Assembly: GCA_946481275.1 (NCBI GenBank)
Contig: CAMLMV010000102.1
Location: forward strand, 1-5,398
Length of the DNA: 5,398 nt
Reading direction: 5' to 3'
Origin: an uncultured Massilia sp.
GTDB lineage: Bacteria > Pseudomonadota > Gammaproteobacteria > Burkholderiales > Burkholderiaceae
Shown here: piece by piece, positions 1 to 4,469 of the stretch
Numbering within the stretch: the stretch's first letter is position 1
Layout of the letters: every line of letters starts with the position of its first letter
Position numbers and translations under genes: made by a program
Notes under the pieces: generated by a model
The model's database searches: none
What the model saw: only the letters and a program-made list of their open reading frames with translations
Told to the model about the DNA's origin: nothing

Positions 1-5
1 AGTTT
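1..5 (-). rRNA. rrs: 16S rRNA, extreme 5' end (partial, runs off the left edge)
   Basis: Read on the minus strand, the window ends in AAACT directly after a typical pre-16S leader. Mature 16S in E. coli begins AAATTGAAGAG, and related betaproteobacteria carry AAACTGAAGAG at this place, so these five bases are probably the first of the mature RNA. The assignment rests on the leader context and family knowledge. The gene body lies outside the window. Confidence 0.45.
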
Positions 6-16
6 AATCTCTGTTT

Positions 17-32
17 TGTCACTTTCGTGACA
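17..32 (-). other. Leader hairpin with GNRA tetraloop
   Basis: The minus-strand RNA reads UGUCAC-GAAA-GUGACA, a perfect 6-bp stem closed by a GAAA (GNRA) tetraloop. It sits about 11 nt before the presumed 16S 5' end. It could guide 5' end maturation or leader folding; the function is inferred. Confidence 0.7.
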
Positions 33-114
33 TGTCGCTCACTCAAAATACTGACCGTCACTCATTGCTGAGCAACGTATTTCTTTTGCGTGAACATTTG
101 ATAATTTAAGCATT

Positions 115-138
115 CAGCAGCCACTTACGCGACTGCTG
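115..138 (-). other. Leader hairpin CAGCAG/CTGCTG
   Basis: Inverted repeat with 6-bp perfect arms (115-120 and 133-138) and a 12-nt loop inside the rRNA leader, just downstream of the boxC-like element in the transcript. It is probably a structural element of the pre-16S leader. Confidence 0.6.
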
Positions 139-173
139 GCACTTCATCAAACGCCCACACTTATCGACTGTTT

Positions 174-186
174 ATTGTTAAAGAGC
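174..186 (-). promoter_or_regulatory. rRNA antitermination boxA
   Basis: The minus strand reads GCTCTTTAACAAT, matching the E. coli rrn boxA core TGCTCTTTAACAA almost exactly. In rrn operons this RNA site binds NusB-S10 and starts assembly of the antitermination complex. Its place about 60 nt after the proximal promoter, followed by a GTGTGGGC element about 15 nt downstream, is the standard arrangement. Confidence 0.93.
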
Positions 187-205
187 TTCGTATTCGGTAC
201 TGCCT

Positions 206-238
206 TGCTGCGCTTGCGAATCGTTTTGTTCGTCAGCA
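206..238 (-). other. boxB-like stem-loop upstream of boxA
   Basis: In the minus-strand RNA, UGCUG (238-234) pairs with CAGCA (210-206) and CGAA (232-229) pairs with UUCG (220-217). The two helices are separated by an asymmetric internal loop, and the apical loop is 8 nt. It lies about 20 nt before boxA, where rrn leaders carry the boxB hairpin. The assignment rests on position and pairing only. Confidence 0.5.
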
Positions 239-251
239 GCAGAGAAGTGAG

Positions 252-280
252 ATTATGCAGTAGTTCGCCTAACTCGTCAA
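252..280 (-). promoter_or_regulatory. Proximal rrn promoter (P2)
   Basis: On the minus strand there is a -35 TTGACG (280-275), a 17-nt spacer and a -10 CATAAT (257-252), a near-consensus sigma-70 promoter. Transcription would start near 245-248. It lies at the expected distance before boxA. The sequence just upstream of the -35 is not an A/T-rich UP element; instead the 3' arm of an inverted repeat (289-296) lies there. Confidence 0.9.
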
Positions 281-288
281 CCCCTCGT

Positions 289-339
289 CTGTTTTGTCGC
301 GCCGTCGTTACCGACTGATTTTCATGCGCTGCAAAACAG
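289..339 (-). repeat. Nested inverted repeat between the tandem rrn promoters
   Basis: Perfect 8-bp arms CTGTTTTG/CAAAACAG (289-296, 332-339) are followed inward by a 2-nt mismatch and four more pairs, GCGC/GCGC (299-302, 326-329). Nested inside is a second hairpin (304-315) whose minus-strand RNA reads GUCG-GUAA-CGAC, again closed by a GNRA tetraloop. It is transcribed only from the distal promoter and ends just before the proximal -35. No U-tract follows, so it is not a standard intrinsic terminator. It could be a structured RNA, a protein-binding site or a processing site. Confidence 0.7.
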
Positions 340-346
340 GACGCGA

Positions 347-376
347 ACTATAGCAAAGGCTAGCCCCAATGCGCAA
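347..376 (-). promoter_or_regulatory. Distal rrn promoter (P1)
   Basis: On the minus strand there is a -35 TTGCGC (376-371), an 18-nt spacer and a -10 TATAGT (352-347). The -35 begins only 4 bases after the ampC stop codon. Tandem promoters are usual for rrn operons, and this one would produce a leader that includes the inverted repeat at 289-339. It is weaker by consensus than the proximal promoter. Confidence 0.6.
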
Positions 377-380
377 GGGG

Positions 381-1523
381 TTACGGCGCCAACTGTCCAA
401 GAATCGAATACGCCGCCTCCACCCTCGCTGCGTTCGGGTAATTTTTATTGGCCAGCATGACGATCCCGACGCGCCGTTCCGGCACGAACAGTACATACGC
501 ACCAAATCCGCGCGTCGCGCCCGTCTTGTTGAAAAGCGTCCCACGCGGCGCGGCCTGGGACGGCTCCAGCCGGACAGCCGGATTCGGCTCGGCGCTCATC
601 TTCGTGGAATTCCCCGCCTGTAGTGCAGCCAGCGTCACGGGCGCGCGGTACTGCTCCCATCCGAGCCCTTGCACGGTATCGCCGATGCGGAAGTAACCCG
701 TATGCGTGCAATCGATGGCGCGCCGCATCGGGTCCGGCAAGCCGGTGGCGTCGATATTCAGCTGGACGAAGCGGATGATGTCGGCCGCGCTGGCTTTCAC
801 GCCGTACGCCTCCGCGTCAAACGGCCCGGGACTGACGCGCACCGGCCGGTTGGCCTTGTCGTAACCCCAGGCATAGTCGCCCATTGCACCGGCAGGCACG
901 CGGATATGGCTGTGCTTCAGTCCCAGCGCGGGGAACAGCCGGCCTTCGACGGCATCGGCAAACCCTATGCCCAGCGCCCGGGCCGTCACATGCCCGAACA
1001 GGCCGAGACTGGGATTCGAATACCGGCGCAACGTGCCGGGTGCGGCGTCCGGCTGCCAGGCGCGGAAGTATGCGATCGTCTGGGCCTCCGTTTCGACGTC
1101 GTCGGGGAACTGCAGCGGCAGCCCGCCCGGCGTATAGGTGCCCAGTTCGAGCACGCTCGCACGGTCGATCGCGCTGCCCTTCAGCTGCGGGACATATTGG
1201 CCGGGGTGGTCGGCGAACGACAGCTTGCCGAGGCCCTGCGCGTAACAGGCCAACGTCGCCGTGATGGTCTTGCTGACGGAACCCAGTTCGAACAACGTGT
1301 TCTCCGTGACGGGCTTGTGCTCCTGCTTCGACGCCTCGCCGTAATTGAAGAACAGCGCCTGGCCGTCCACCGTGACGGCGACCGCCATGCCGGGCACGTC
1401 GTGCTGCGCCATCAGGGGCTGGATCGCGCGGTCGACGGCGGCGCGCACGGCGGTGGCGTCGACGGCGCCCGCCGTCAGCGGCAGCAACGACAGACATGCG
1501 ATGGCGATGGATTTTGTGGACAC
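381..1523 (-). CDS. ampC: Class C (AmpC-type) serine beta-lactamase
   Basis: Periplasmic serine hydrolase predicted to open beta-lactam rings through an acyl-enzyme. With the GTG start chosen here the product is 380 aa (E. coli AmpC is 377). A signal peptide (about residues 1-20, STKS then a hydrophobic core) ends near TAGA|VDA. The class C motifs are complete: SVSK (nucleophile Ser82, Lys85), YSN (Tyr168, Asn170) and KTG (333-335). Their spacing of 86 and 251 residues is identical to E. coli Ser64/Tyr150/Lys315. Equivalents of Gln120, Tyr221, Asn343 and Asn346 are also present, and the C-terminal GIVMLANKNYPN block is conserved. The GTG at 1523 is preferred because GGAG lies 6 nt upstream and it gives a clean signal peptide; starts at 1544 (ATG) and 1577 (GTG) lack a ribosome site and place DPEN before the hydrophobic stretch. 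No ampR lies beside it. Substrate range cannot be read from sequence. Confidence 0.96.
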   Translation of the reverse strand: MSTKSIAIACLSLLPLTAGAVDATAVRAAVDRAIQPLMAQHDVPGMAVAVTVDGQALFFNYGEASKQEHKPVTENTLFELGSVSKTITATLACYAQGLGKLSFADHPGQYVPQLKGSAIDRASVLELGTYTPGGLPLQFPDDVETEAQTIAYFRAWQPDAAPGTLRRYSNPSLGLFGHVTARALGIGFADAVEGRLFPALGLKHSHIRVPAGAMGDYAWGYDKANRPVRVSPGPFDAEAYGVKASAADIIRFVQLNIDATGLPDPMRRAIDCTHTGYFRIGDTVQGLGWEQYRAPVTLAALQAGNSTKMSAEPNPAVRLEPSQAAPRGTLFNKTGATRGFGAYVLFVPERRVGIVMLANKNYPNAARVEAAYSILGQLAP

Positions 1524-1529
1524 AGCGTT

Positions 1530-1533
1530 CTCC
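1530..1533 (-). promoter_or_regulatory. Ribosome binding site deciding the ampC start
   Basis: GGAG on the minus strand ends 6 nt before the GTG at 1523-1521. Neither upstream in-frame start (1544, 1577) has such a site; the 1544 ATG is preceded by CTCCTC. Confidence 0.7.
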
Positions 1534-1554
1534 GGATCGTTCATGAGGAGCACC

Positions 1555-1560
1555 AGTATA
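1555..1560 (-). promoter_or_regulatory. Possible -10 element of ampC
   Basis: TATACT on the minus strand, about 32 nt before the GTG start, would place the transcript start near 1548. No good -35 is visible at 16-18 nt (GTCGGC at 17 nt). The promoter is therefore either weak or activator-dependent, or ampC is read mainly through from the regulator gene. Confidence 0.4.
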
Positions 1561-1575
1561 GGCAGGGACCTATAC
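1556..1575. repeat. Perfect interrupted palindrome over the ampC -10
   Basis: GTATAGG-N6-CCTATAC, 7-bp perfect arms with a 6-bp centre, overlaps five of the six bases of the putative ampC -10 hexamer. The size and symmetry fit a dimeric regulator operator. No known consensus was recognised, so the binding protein is unknown. Confidence 0.65.
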
Positions 1576-1594
1576 ACGCCGACAGCGCGGCCAT

Positions 1595-1608
1595 CCCGGC
1601 AAACCGGG
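1595..1608 (-). other. Short hairpin between response regulator and ampC
   Basis: The minus-strand RNA reads CCCGG-UUUG-CCGGG, a 5-bp GC stem starting 6 nt after the regulator stop codon. There is no following U-run, so it is unlikely to be an efficient terminator. It may stabilise or partly attenuate read-through into ampC. Confidence 0.4.
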
Positions 1609-1614
1609 CGTTCG

Positions 1615-2370
1615 TCACATTGCCGACTTCAGCGCGCCCAGGTAACGCTCGCTGACGGCGACCGTCGCGCCGCAACGCAGCGTGAGCCGGTAGCTGCCGT
1701 CGCCGACGGAATCCAGGCGCGCGATCTCGCCGCGCCTGACGATCGCGCCGCGGTGCACGCGCAGGAAGTCCTCGGGCGCGAGCAGGGTCTCGAGACGGTT
1801 GAGGGTGATGCGATGCAGGACCGTGCGCCCGGCCAGGTGCAGCTCGACGTAGTTCCCGGCCGATTCGATCCACAGGATGTCGGCCACGCGAATCTGCTCG
1901 ATACGGCCGACGGAACGCACGTTGATCCGCTCCAGCCGGGCCGCCGTCTGGCCGGCGTCGACGTAATCGCGCAGCGCCGCGCCATAGGCTTCGCGCTGCC
2001 GCTGCCCCAGCATCGCGCCGATGCGCTCGACCGCCTGGGCCAGGCGCGCATCGTTGAGGGGCTTGAGCAGGTAGTCGAGTGCGTGCACCTCGAATGCGTC
2101 GATCGCGTGTTCGCTGTAGGCCGTCACGAACACGATGAGCGGCGGCGCGCTCGCGCGGCTGATCTCGCGCGCGAGCACGAGGCCCGATTCGGCCGGCATC
2201 TGGATGTCGAGGAAGATGACGTCGACGTCCTGTGCGGCCAGCACCGCGCGCGCGGCCGCGGTGCCGTCGCATTCGGCGACGAGCCGCCAGTCCGGATGCG
2301 CGGCCAGGGCCAGGCGCAGGTTCGAACGGCTGGGCAGCTCGTCGTCGACGATCAGGTAGCGCACCGGCAT
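1615..2370 (-). CDS. LytTR-family response regulator
   Basis: Cytoplasmic DNA-binding regulator of 251 aa, the usual size for AlgR/LytR-type proteins. The receiver domain (about 3-117) shows the acidic pocket D9-D10, phosphoacceptor Asp55 in FLDIQMP, Thr83 in FVTAY and Lys103 in YLLKP. After a short linker, a LytTR DNA-binding domain occupies about 149-250, with the typical ILWIESAGNYVELH, FLRVHRGAIV and VAVSERY blocks. The ATG at 2370 lies 2 bases after the kinase stop (TGA-AC-ATG). A GGGAG site (2380-2376) sits within the kinase's last codons, so the two are translationally coupled. LytTR proteins bind pairs of about 9-bp direct repeats roughly 21 bp apart; such a pair lies upstream of the kinase (3519-3548). 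Its target genes are not known from sequence; the flanking beta-lactamases are an inferred possibility. Confidence 0.95.
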   Translation of the reverse strand: MPVRYLIVDDELPSRSNLRLALAAHPDWRLVAECDGTAAARAVLAAQDVDVIFLDIQMPAESGLVLAREISRASAPPLIVFVTAYSEHAIDAFEVHALDYLLKPLNDARLAQAVERIGAMLGQRQREAYGAALRDYVDAGQTAARLERINVRSVGRIEQIRVADILWIESAGNYVELHLAGRTVLHRITLNRLETLLAPEDFLRVHRGAIVRRGEIARLDSVGDGSYRLTLRCGATVAVSERYLGALKSAM

Positions 2371-2372
2371 GT

Positions 2373-3479
2373 TCACTCCCGCGCCAGAGGCAGGCGGACT
2401 TGGGCCACGAAGCGGCCGTCCTGCAGATTCGTGCGCAGCGACGCGGTGGGATGCATGAGGCGCAGCCGTTCGCGCGTGTTTGCGAGGCCGAGTCCCGCGC
2501 CGGGATTGGGCGACGCCTGCGCGAGCGCGGGATTCGTCACGCGGATCGTGAGCGCCGCGCCATCGGATACGAAGGACAGGCGAATATCGCTTGGCCCGTT
2601 GTGGCAATCGAGATCGTGGCGCAACGCATTCTCGATGAGCGGCTGCAGCAGCAGCGGCGGACAATCGACGTCGTGCAGCAGCGCGTCGTCGCCATCGATG
2701 CGGACCTGCAGCCGGTCGCCGTAGCGCAGGCGCTGCAGGTCGAGGTAGTCGCGCACGAACTGCAGTTCGTCCGCCACGGTCGCCGTGTTGCGCACGCTGG
2801 CCGACAGCGCATAGCGCAGCAGGTCGCTCAGGCGGCCGATGCCGCCCAGGGCCAGGGTGCGGTCGCCCTCGCGCACGAGCGCGCTGATCGCGTTCAGCGC
2901 ATTGAACAGGAAGTGCGGTTCGAACTGCGCGCGCAGGGCCAGCATGCGCTGCTCTTCCAGCGCGAGGCGCAGGTTCAGCATGTCGGTCTGGCTGCGCTGC
3001 CACGCCAACTCGCGCTCGCGCGCCTGCCGCCAGTAGTGGACCGCGAGGATGGCGGCGAACGTGCCCGTCGTTGAGAACCAGCCGACCAGCAGCATTTTCA
3101 TCAGCAGCCGGCGCGCGTCGTCGATGCTCGCGATGTGCAGGTAGCCGCGCAGCCACGCCATGTACGTCCACTGCGCGGGCTGGAACACGAGCACGAGGCC
3201 CACGAACAGCAGGAACACGTTGCGCGGACGGGCAATCAATCCGGGCCAGCGCGCCAGTGCGATGCTCAGGCCCGCGCTCAGGACGATCAGCGGCACGGCG
3301 TACTCGATGAACCACGTCACCAGCAGCGACGGATAGTGGCTGTCCACGCCGAGGCGTAGATTGTCGCTGTAGGTCTGCAGGGCGCCCAGGGTGCTGATCG
3401 CCGTCCACAACAGCACGACGATGGCGATGGTTCGTACCGCGGGCGGTGTCGATGGCGGGGAAATGGCGTGCTGCGTCAT
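2373..3479 (-). CDS. LytS/YehU-type membrane sensor histidine kinase
   Basis: Inner-membrane kinase of 368 aa that should phosphorylate the regulator encoded next to it. Four hydrophobic segments (about 16-34, 52-75, 86-106 and 127-149) form the N-terminal half. A short coiled region leads to a PF06580-type His kinase domain with FEPHFLFNALN (phosphoacceptor His189). The ATP-binding N-box is LLQPLIENALRH (Asn284) and the G-box GAGLGLANTRERL (about 327-339). No PAS, GAF or large periplasmic domain is seen, so the input is probably sensed within or at the membrane. The ATG at 3479 was chosen because the hydrophobic segment follows directly. The frame stays open to an ATG at 3590, but that would add an Arg-rich tail and cover the repeat-rich intergenic region. 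No ribosome site precedes 3479; a TATACT hexamer 7 nt upstream suggests a leaderless transcript. Confidence 0.93.
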   Translation of the reverse strand: MTQHAISPPSTPPAVRTIAIVVLLWTAISTLGALQTYSDNLRLGVDSHYPSLLVTWFIEYAVPLIVLSAGLSIALARWPGLIARPRNVFLLFVGLVLVFQPAQWTYMAWLRGYLHIASIDDARRLLMKMLLVGWFSTTGTFAAILAVHYWRQARERELAWQRSQTDMLNLRLALEEQRMLALRAQFEPHFLFNALNAISALVREGDRTLALGGIGRLSDLLRYALSASVRNTATVADELQFVRDYLDLQRLRYGDRLQVRIDGDDALLHDVDCPPLLLQPLIENALRHDLDCHNGPSDIRLSFVSDGAALTIRVTNPALAQASPNPGAGLGLANTRERLRLMHPTASLRTNLQDGRFVAQVRLPLARE

Positions 3480-3485
3480 CGGGGA

Positions 3486-3491
3486 AGTATA
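3486..3491 (-). promoter_or_regulatory. Possible -10 of the kinase-regulator operon
   Basis: TATACT on the minus strand, separated from the ATG by TCCCCG. Initiation 7 nt downstream would fall on the A of the start codon, giving a leaderless mRNA. The -35 position (about 3509-3514) is GC-only and poor, as expected for an activator-dependent promoter. Repeats that could bind an activator begin at -40 (3519). Confidence 0.4.
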
Positions 3492-3516
3492 GCCTGCCGC
3501 CGGGCCGCGGCCGGCC

Positions 3517-3534
3517 GCTTCGTCACGTCGAAGC
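3517..3534. repeat. Dyad GCTTCG-N6-CGAAGC
   Basis: Perfect 6-bp arms with a 6-bp centre (TCACGT), overlapping the first copy of the TTCGTCACG direct repeat. It is a possible operator in the divergent intergenic region, about 40-55 bp upstream of the kinase start. Confidence 0.55.
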
Positions 3535-3548
3535 GGCGTTTCGTCACG
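3519..3548. promoter_or_regulatory. Candidate LytTR-type operator (two 9-bp direct repeats)
   Basis: TTCGTCACG occurs at 3519-3527 and again at 3540-3548: identical 9-mers with a 12-bp spacer, 21 bp start to start, two helical turns. This is the layout LytTR-domain regulators recognise (two about 9-bp direct repeats 12-13 bp apart). From the kinase side the copies read CGTGACGAA, centred near -44 and -65 from the start codon. The repeat is seen; binding by the adjacent regulator is inferred. The 7-bp core CGTCACG also occurs by chance in coding sequence, so the spacing and identity carry the argument. Confidence 0.55.
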
Positions 3549-3569
3549 GCGGCGTGTCCGTCGTGACGA
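3541..3569. repeat. Inverted repeat TCGTCACG / CGTGACGA
   Basis: Perfect 8-bp arms (3541-3548 and 3562-3569) with a 13-bp spacer. The left arm is shared with the second direct repeat. The right arm is a third copy of the same motif in opposite orientation, 20-21 bp away centre to centre, pointing toward the metallo-beta-lactamase whose ATG is about 50 bp downstream. Confidence 0.6.
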
Positions 3570-3571
3570 CA

Positions 3572-3589
3572 TGGCCGCAGAATCGGCCA
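3572..3589. repeat. Dyad TGGCCG-N6-CGGCCA
   Basis: Perfect 6-bp arms with a 6-bp centre, 31 bp before the metallo-beta-lactamase start codon. It may be an operator near that gene's promoter. No convincing -35/-10 pair could be found for the gene; a TTTATC at 3599-3604 is the nearest -10-like sequence and is poor. Confidence 0.4.
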
Positions 3590-3620
3590 CGCATCCTCTT
3601 TATCAACTCTCCAGCGAACC

Positions 3621-4469
3621 ATGAAAAACACGATACGCCTGGCCGCCGCGCTCCTGCTCGGCGGCGTCTCCGCTTCCACTGTCGCCGGCATGACGGAGTG
3701 GCTCGCGCCGCAGGATCCGTTCCCCGTCTACGGCAACACGTACTACGTCGGCACGCACGGCATCGGCGCCGTGCTGATCACGTCGCCGGCAGGCCACATC
3801 CTCATCGATGGCGGCCCGCCTGGCGCGGCCGACCAGATCGCGGCGCACATCCGCGCGCTCGGCTTCAAGGTCGAAGACATCCGCTACATCCTGAATGGCC
3901 ACGATCACTTCGACCACGCGGGCGGCATCGCGGCACTGCAAAAGATGAGCGGCGCCACGGTGCTGGGCAGTCCGGCTTCCGTCGCCGTGCTGAAGTCGGG
4001 CCAGCCGGACAAGCGGGACCCGCAATATCCCAACCTGATCCCGATGACACCCGTCGCCAACACGCGCGCCGTACGCGATGGCGAAGTGGTGACGCTCGGA
4101 CCGCTCGCCGTCACGGCGCGCTTCACGCCGGGGCACACGCCGGGTGCCACCAGTTGGACGTGGCAATCGACCGAGGGCGGCAAGACGATGCGCGTGGTGT
4201 ACGCGGACAGCGTTACCGCCATCGCCGCCGACGGCCGCAGTTTCAGCAGGAATCCGCTGTATCCGACGGCGCGGGCGGACGTCGAGCGTTCGATCGCCAC
4301 GATCGAAGGACTCGAATGCGACGTGCTCGTGAGTGCGCATCCGGATTTCAGCGATGTATGGGAGCGGAAAGCGCGCGGGACGTTGGTCGATCGCGGCGCA
4401 TGCCGCAAGTACGCGGAGGCCGGGCGGGCATGGCTGGCGAAGACGCTGGCGGCGGAAGAGCAACCATGA
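3621..4469 (+). CDS. bla: Subclass B3 metallo-beta-lactamase
   Basis: Exported zinc hydrolase of 282 aa, predicted to attack beta-lactams, typically including carbapenems for this subclass. A signal peptide (MKNTIR then a hydrophobic core) ends near residue 20. The zinc ligands are HDHFDH (His94, His96, Asp98, His99), His172 in GHTPGATSWTW and His240 in LVSAHP. YADS (Ser197) matches the B3 Ser221 position. No cysteine ligand occurs, which excludes B1/B2. Cys233 and Cys261 correspond to the disulfide pair seen in L1 from Stenotrophomonas. Related B3 enzymes are known from Janthinobacterium (THIN-B). The ATG at 3621 gives a normal export signal, but no clear ribosome site precedes it. The gene is first of a two-gene operon and divergent from the sensor kinase. 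A generic MBL-fold hydrolase is less likely because the B3-specific motifs are complete; activity is untested. Confidence 0.94.
   Translation: MKNTIRLAAALLLGGVSASTVAGMTEWLAPQDPFPVYGNTYYVGTHGIGAVLITSPAGHILIDGGPPGAADQIAAHIRALGFKVEDIRYILNGHDHFDHAGGIAALQKMSGATVLGSPASVAVLKSGQPDKRDPQYPNLIPMTPVANTRAVRDGEVVTLGPLAVTARFTPGHTPGATSWTWQSTEGGKTMRVVYADSVTAIAADGRSFSRNPLYPTARADVERSIATIEGLECDVLVSAHPDFSDVWERKARGTLVDRGACRKYAEAGRAWLAKTLAAEEQP

Larger units (their letters stand above)
6..246 (-). ncRNA. rRNA operon leader (pre-16S 5' leader)
   Basis: This is the transcribed leader between the proximal rrn promoter and 16S, later removed by processing. In transcript order it contains a boxB-like imperfect hairpin (238-206), boxA (186-174), a boxC-like GTGTGGGC element (about 158-151), a CAGCAG/CTGCTG hairpin (138-115), a small TTGCT/AGCAA dyad (75-65) and a perfect 6-bp stem with a GAAA tetraloop (32-17) just before the 16S 5' end. 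The region is visibly more AT-rich than the flanking genes and has no credible coding potential. In known rrn operons such leaders load the Nus antitermination complex and supply the 5' arm of the RNase III processing stem. The pairing 3' arm would lie beyond 16S, outside the window. Confidence 0.9.

Noticed and set aside
1524..1577. Longer ampC starts at 1577 (GTG) or 1544 (ATG)
   Set aside because: Neither has a ribosome binding site, and both put acidic residues ahead of the signal peptide. The region also holds the putative -10 and palindrome. GTG at 1523 has GGAG at 6 nt.
1595..1608. Intrinsic terminator between response regulator and ampC
   Set aside because: The 5-bp stem is short and is followed by GATGGCC rather than a U-run.
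1345..2724. Long plus-strand open frame of 459 residues opposite ampC, regulator and kinase
   Set aside because: Antisense shadow of GC-rich coding DNA; the composition is Arg/Ala/His-rich and no motifs are seen, while the minus-strand frames show complete protein families.
3480..3590. N-terminal extension of the sensor kinase by 37 residues to an ATG at 3590
   Set aside because: The added sequence is Arg/Ala-rich and low in complexity. It would cover the repeat-rich divergent promoter region, and the hydrophobic start of the protein follows naturally from 3479.
3446..4465. Long plus-strand open frame that continues upstream of the esterase in the same frame, giving a 635-residue reading
   Set aside because: The upstream part overlaps the B3 beta-lactamase in another frame, is Arg-rich and resembles no family. 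The ATG at 4466 with a signal peptide and ATGA overlap is the real start.
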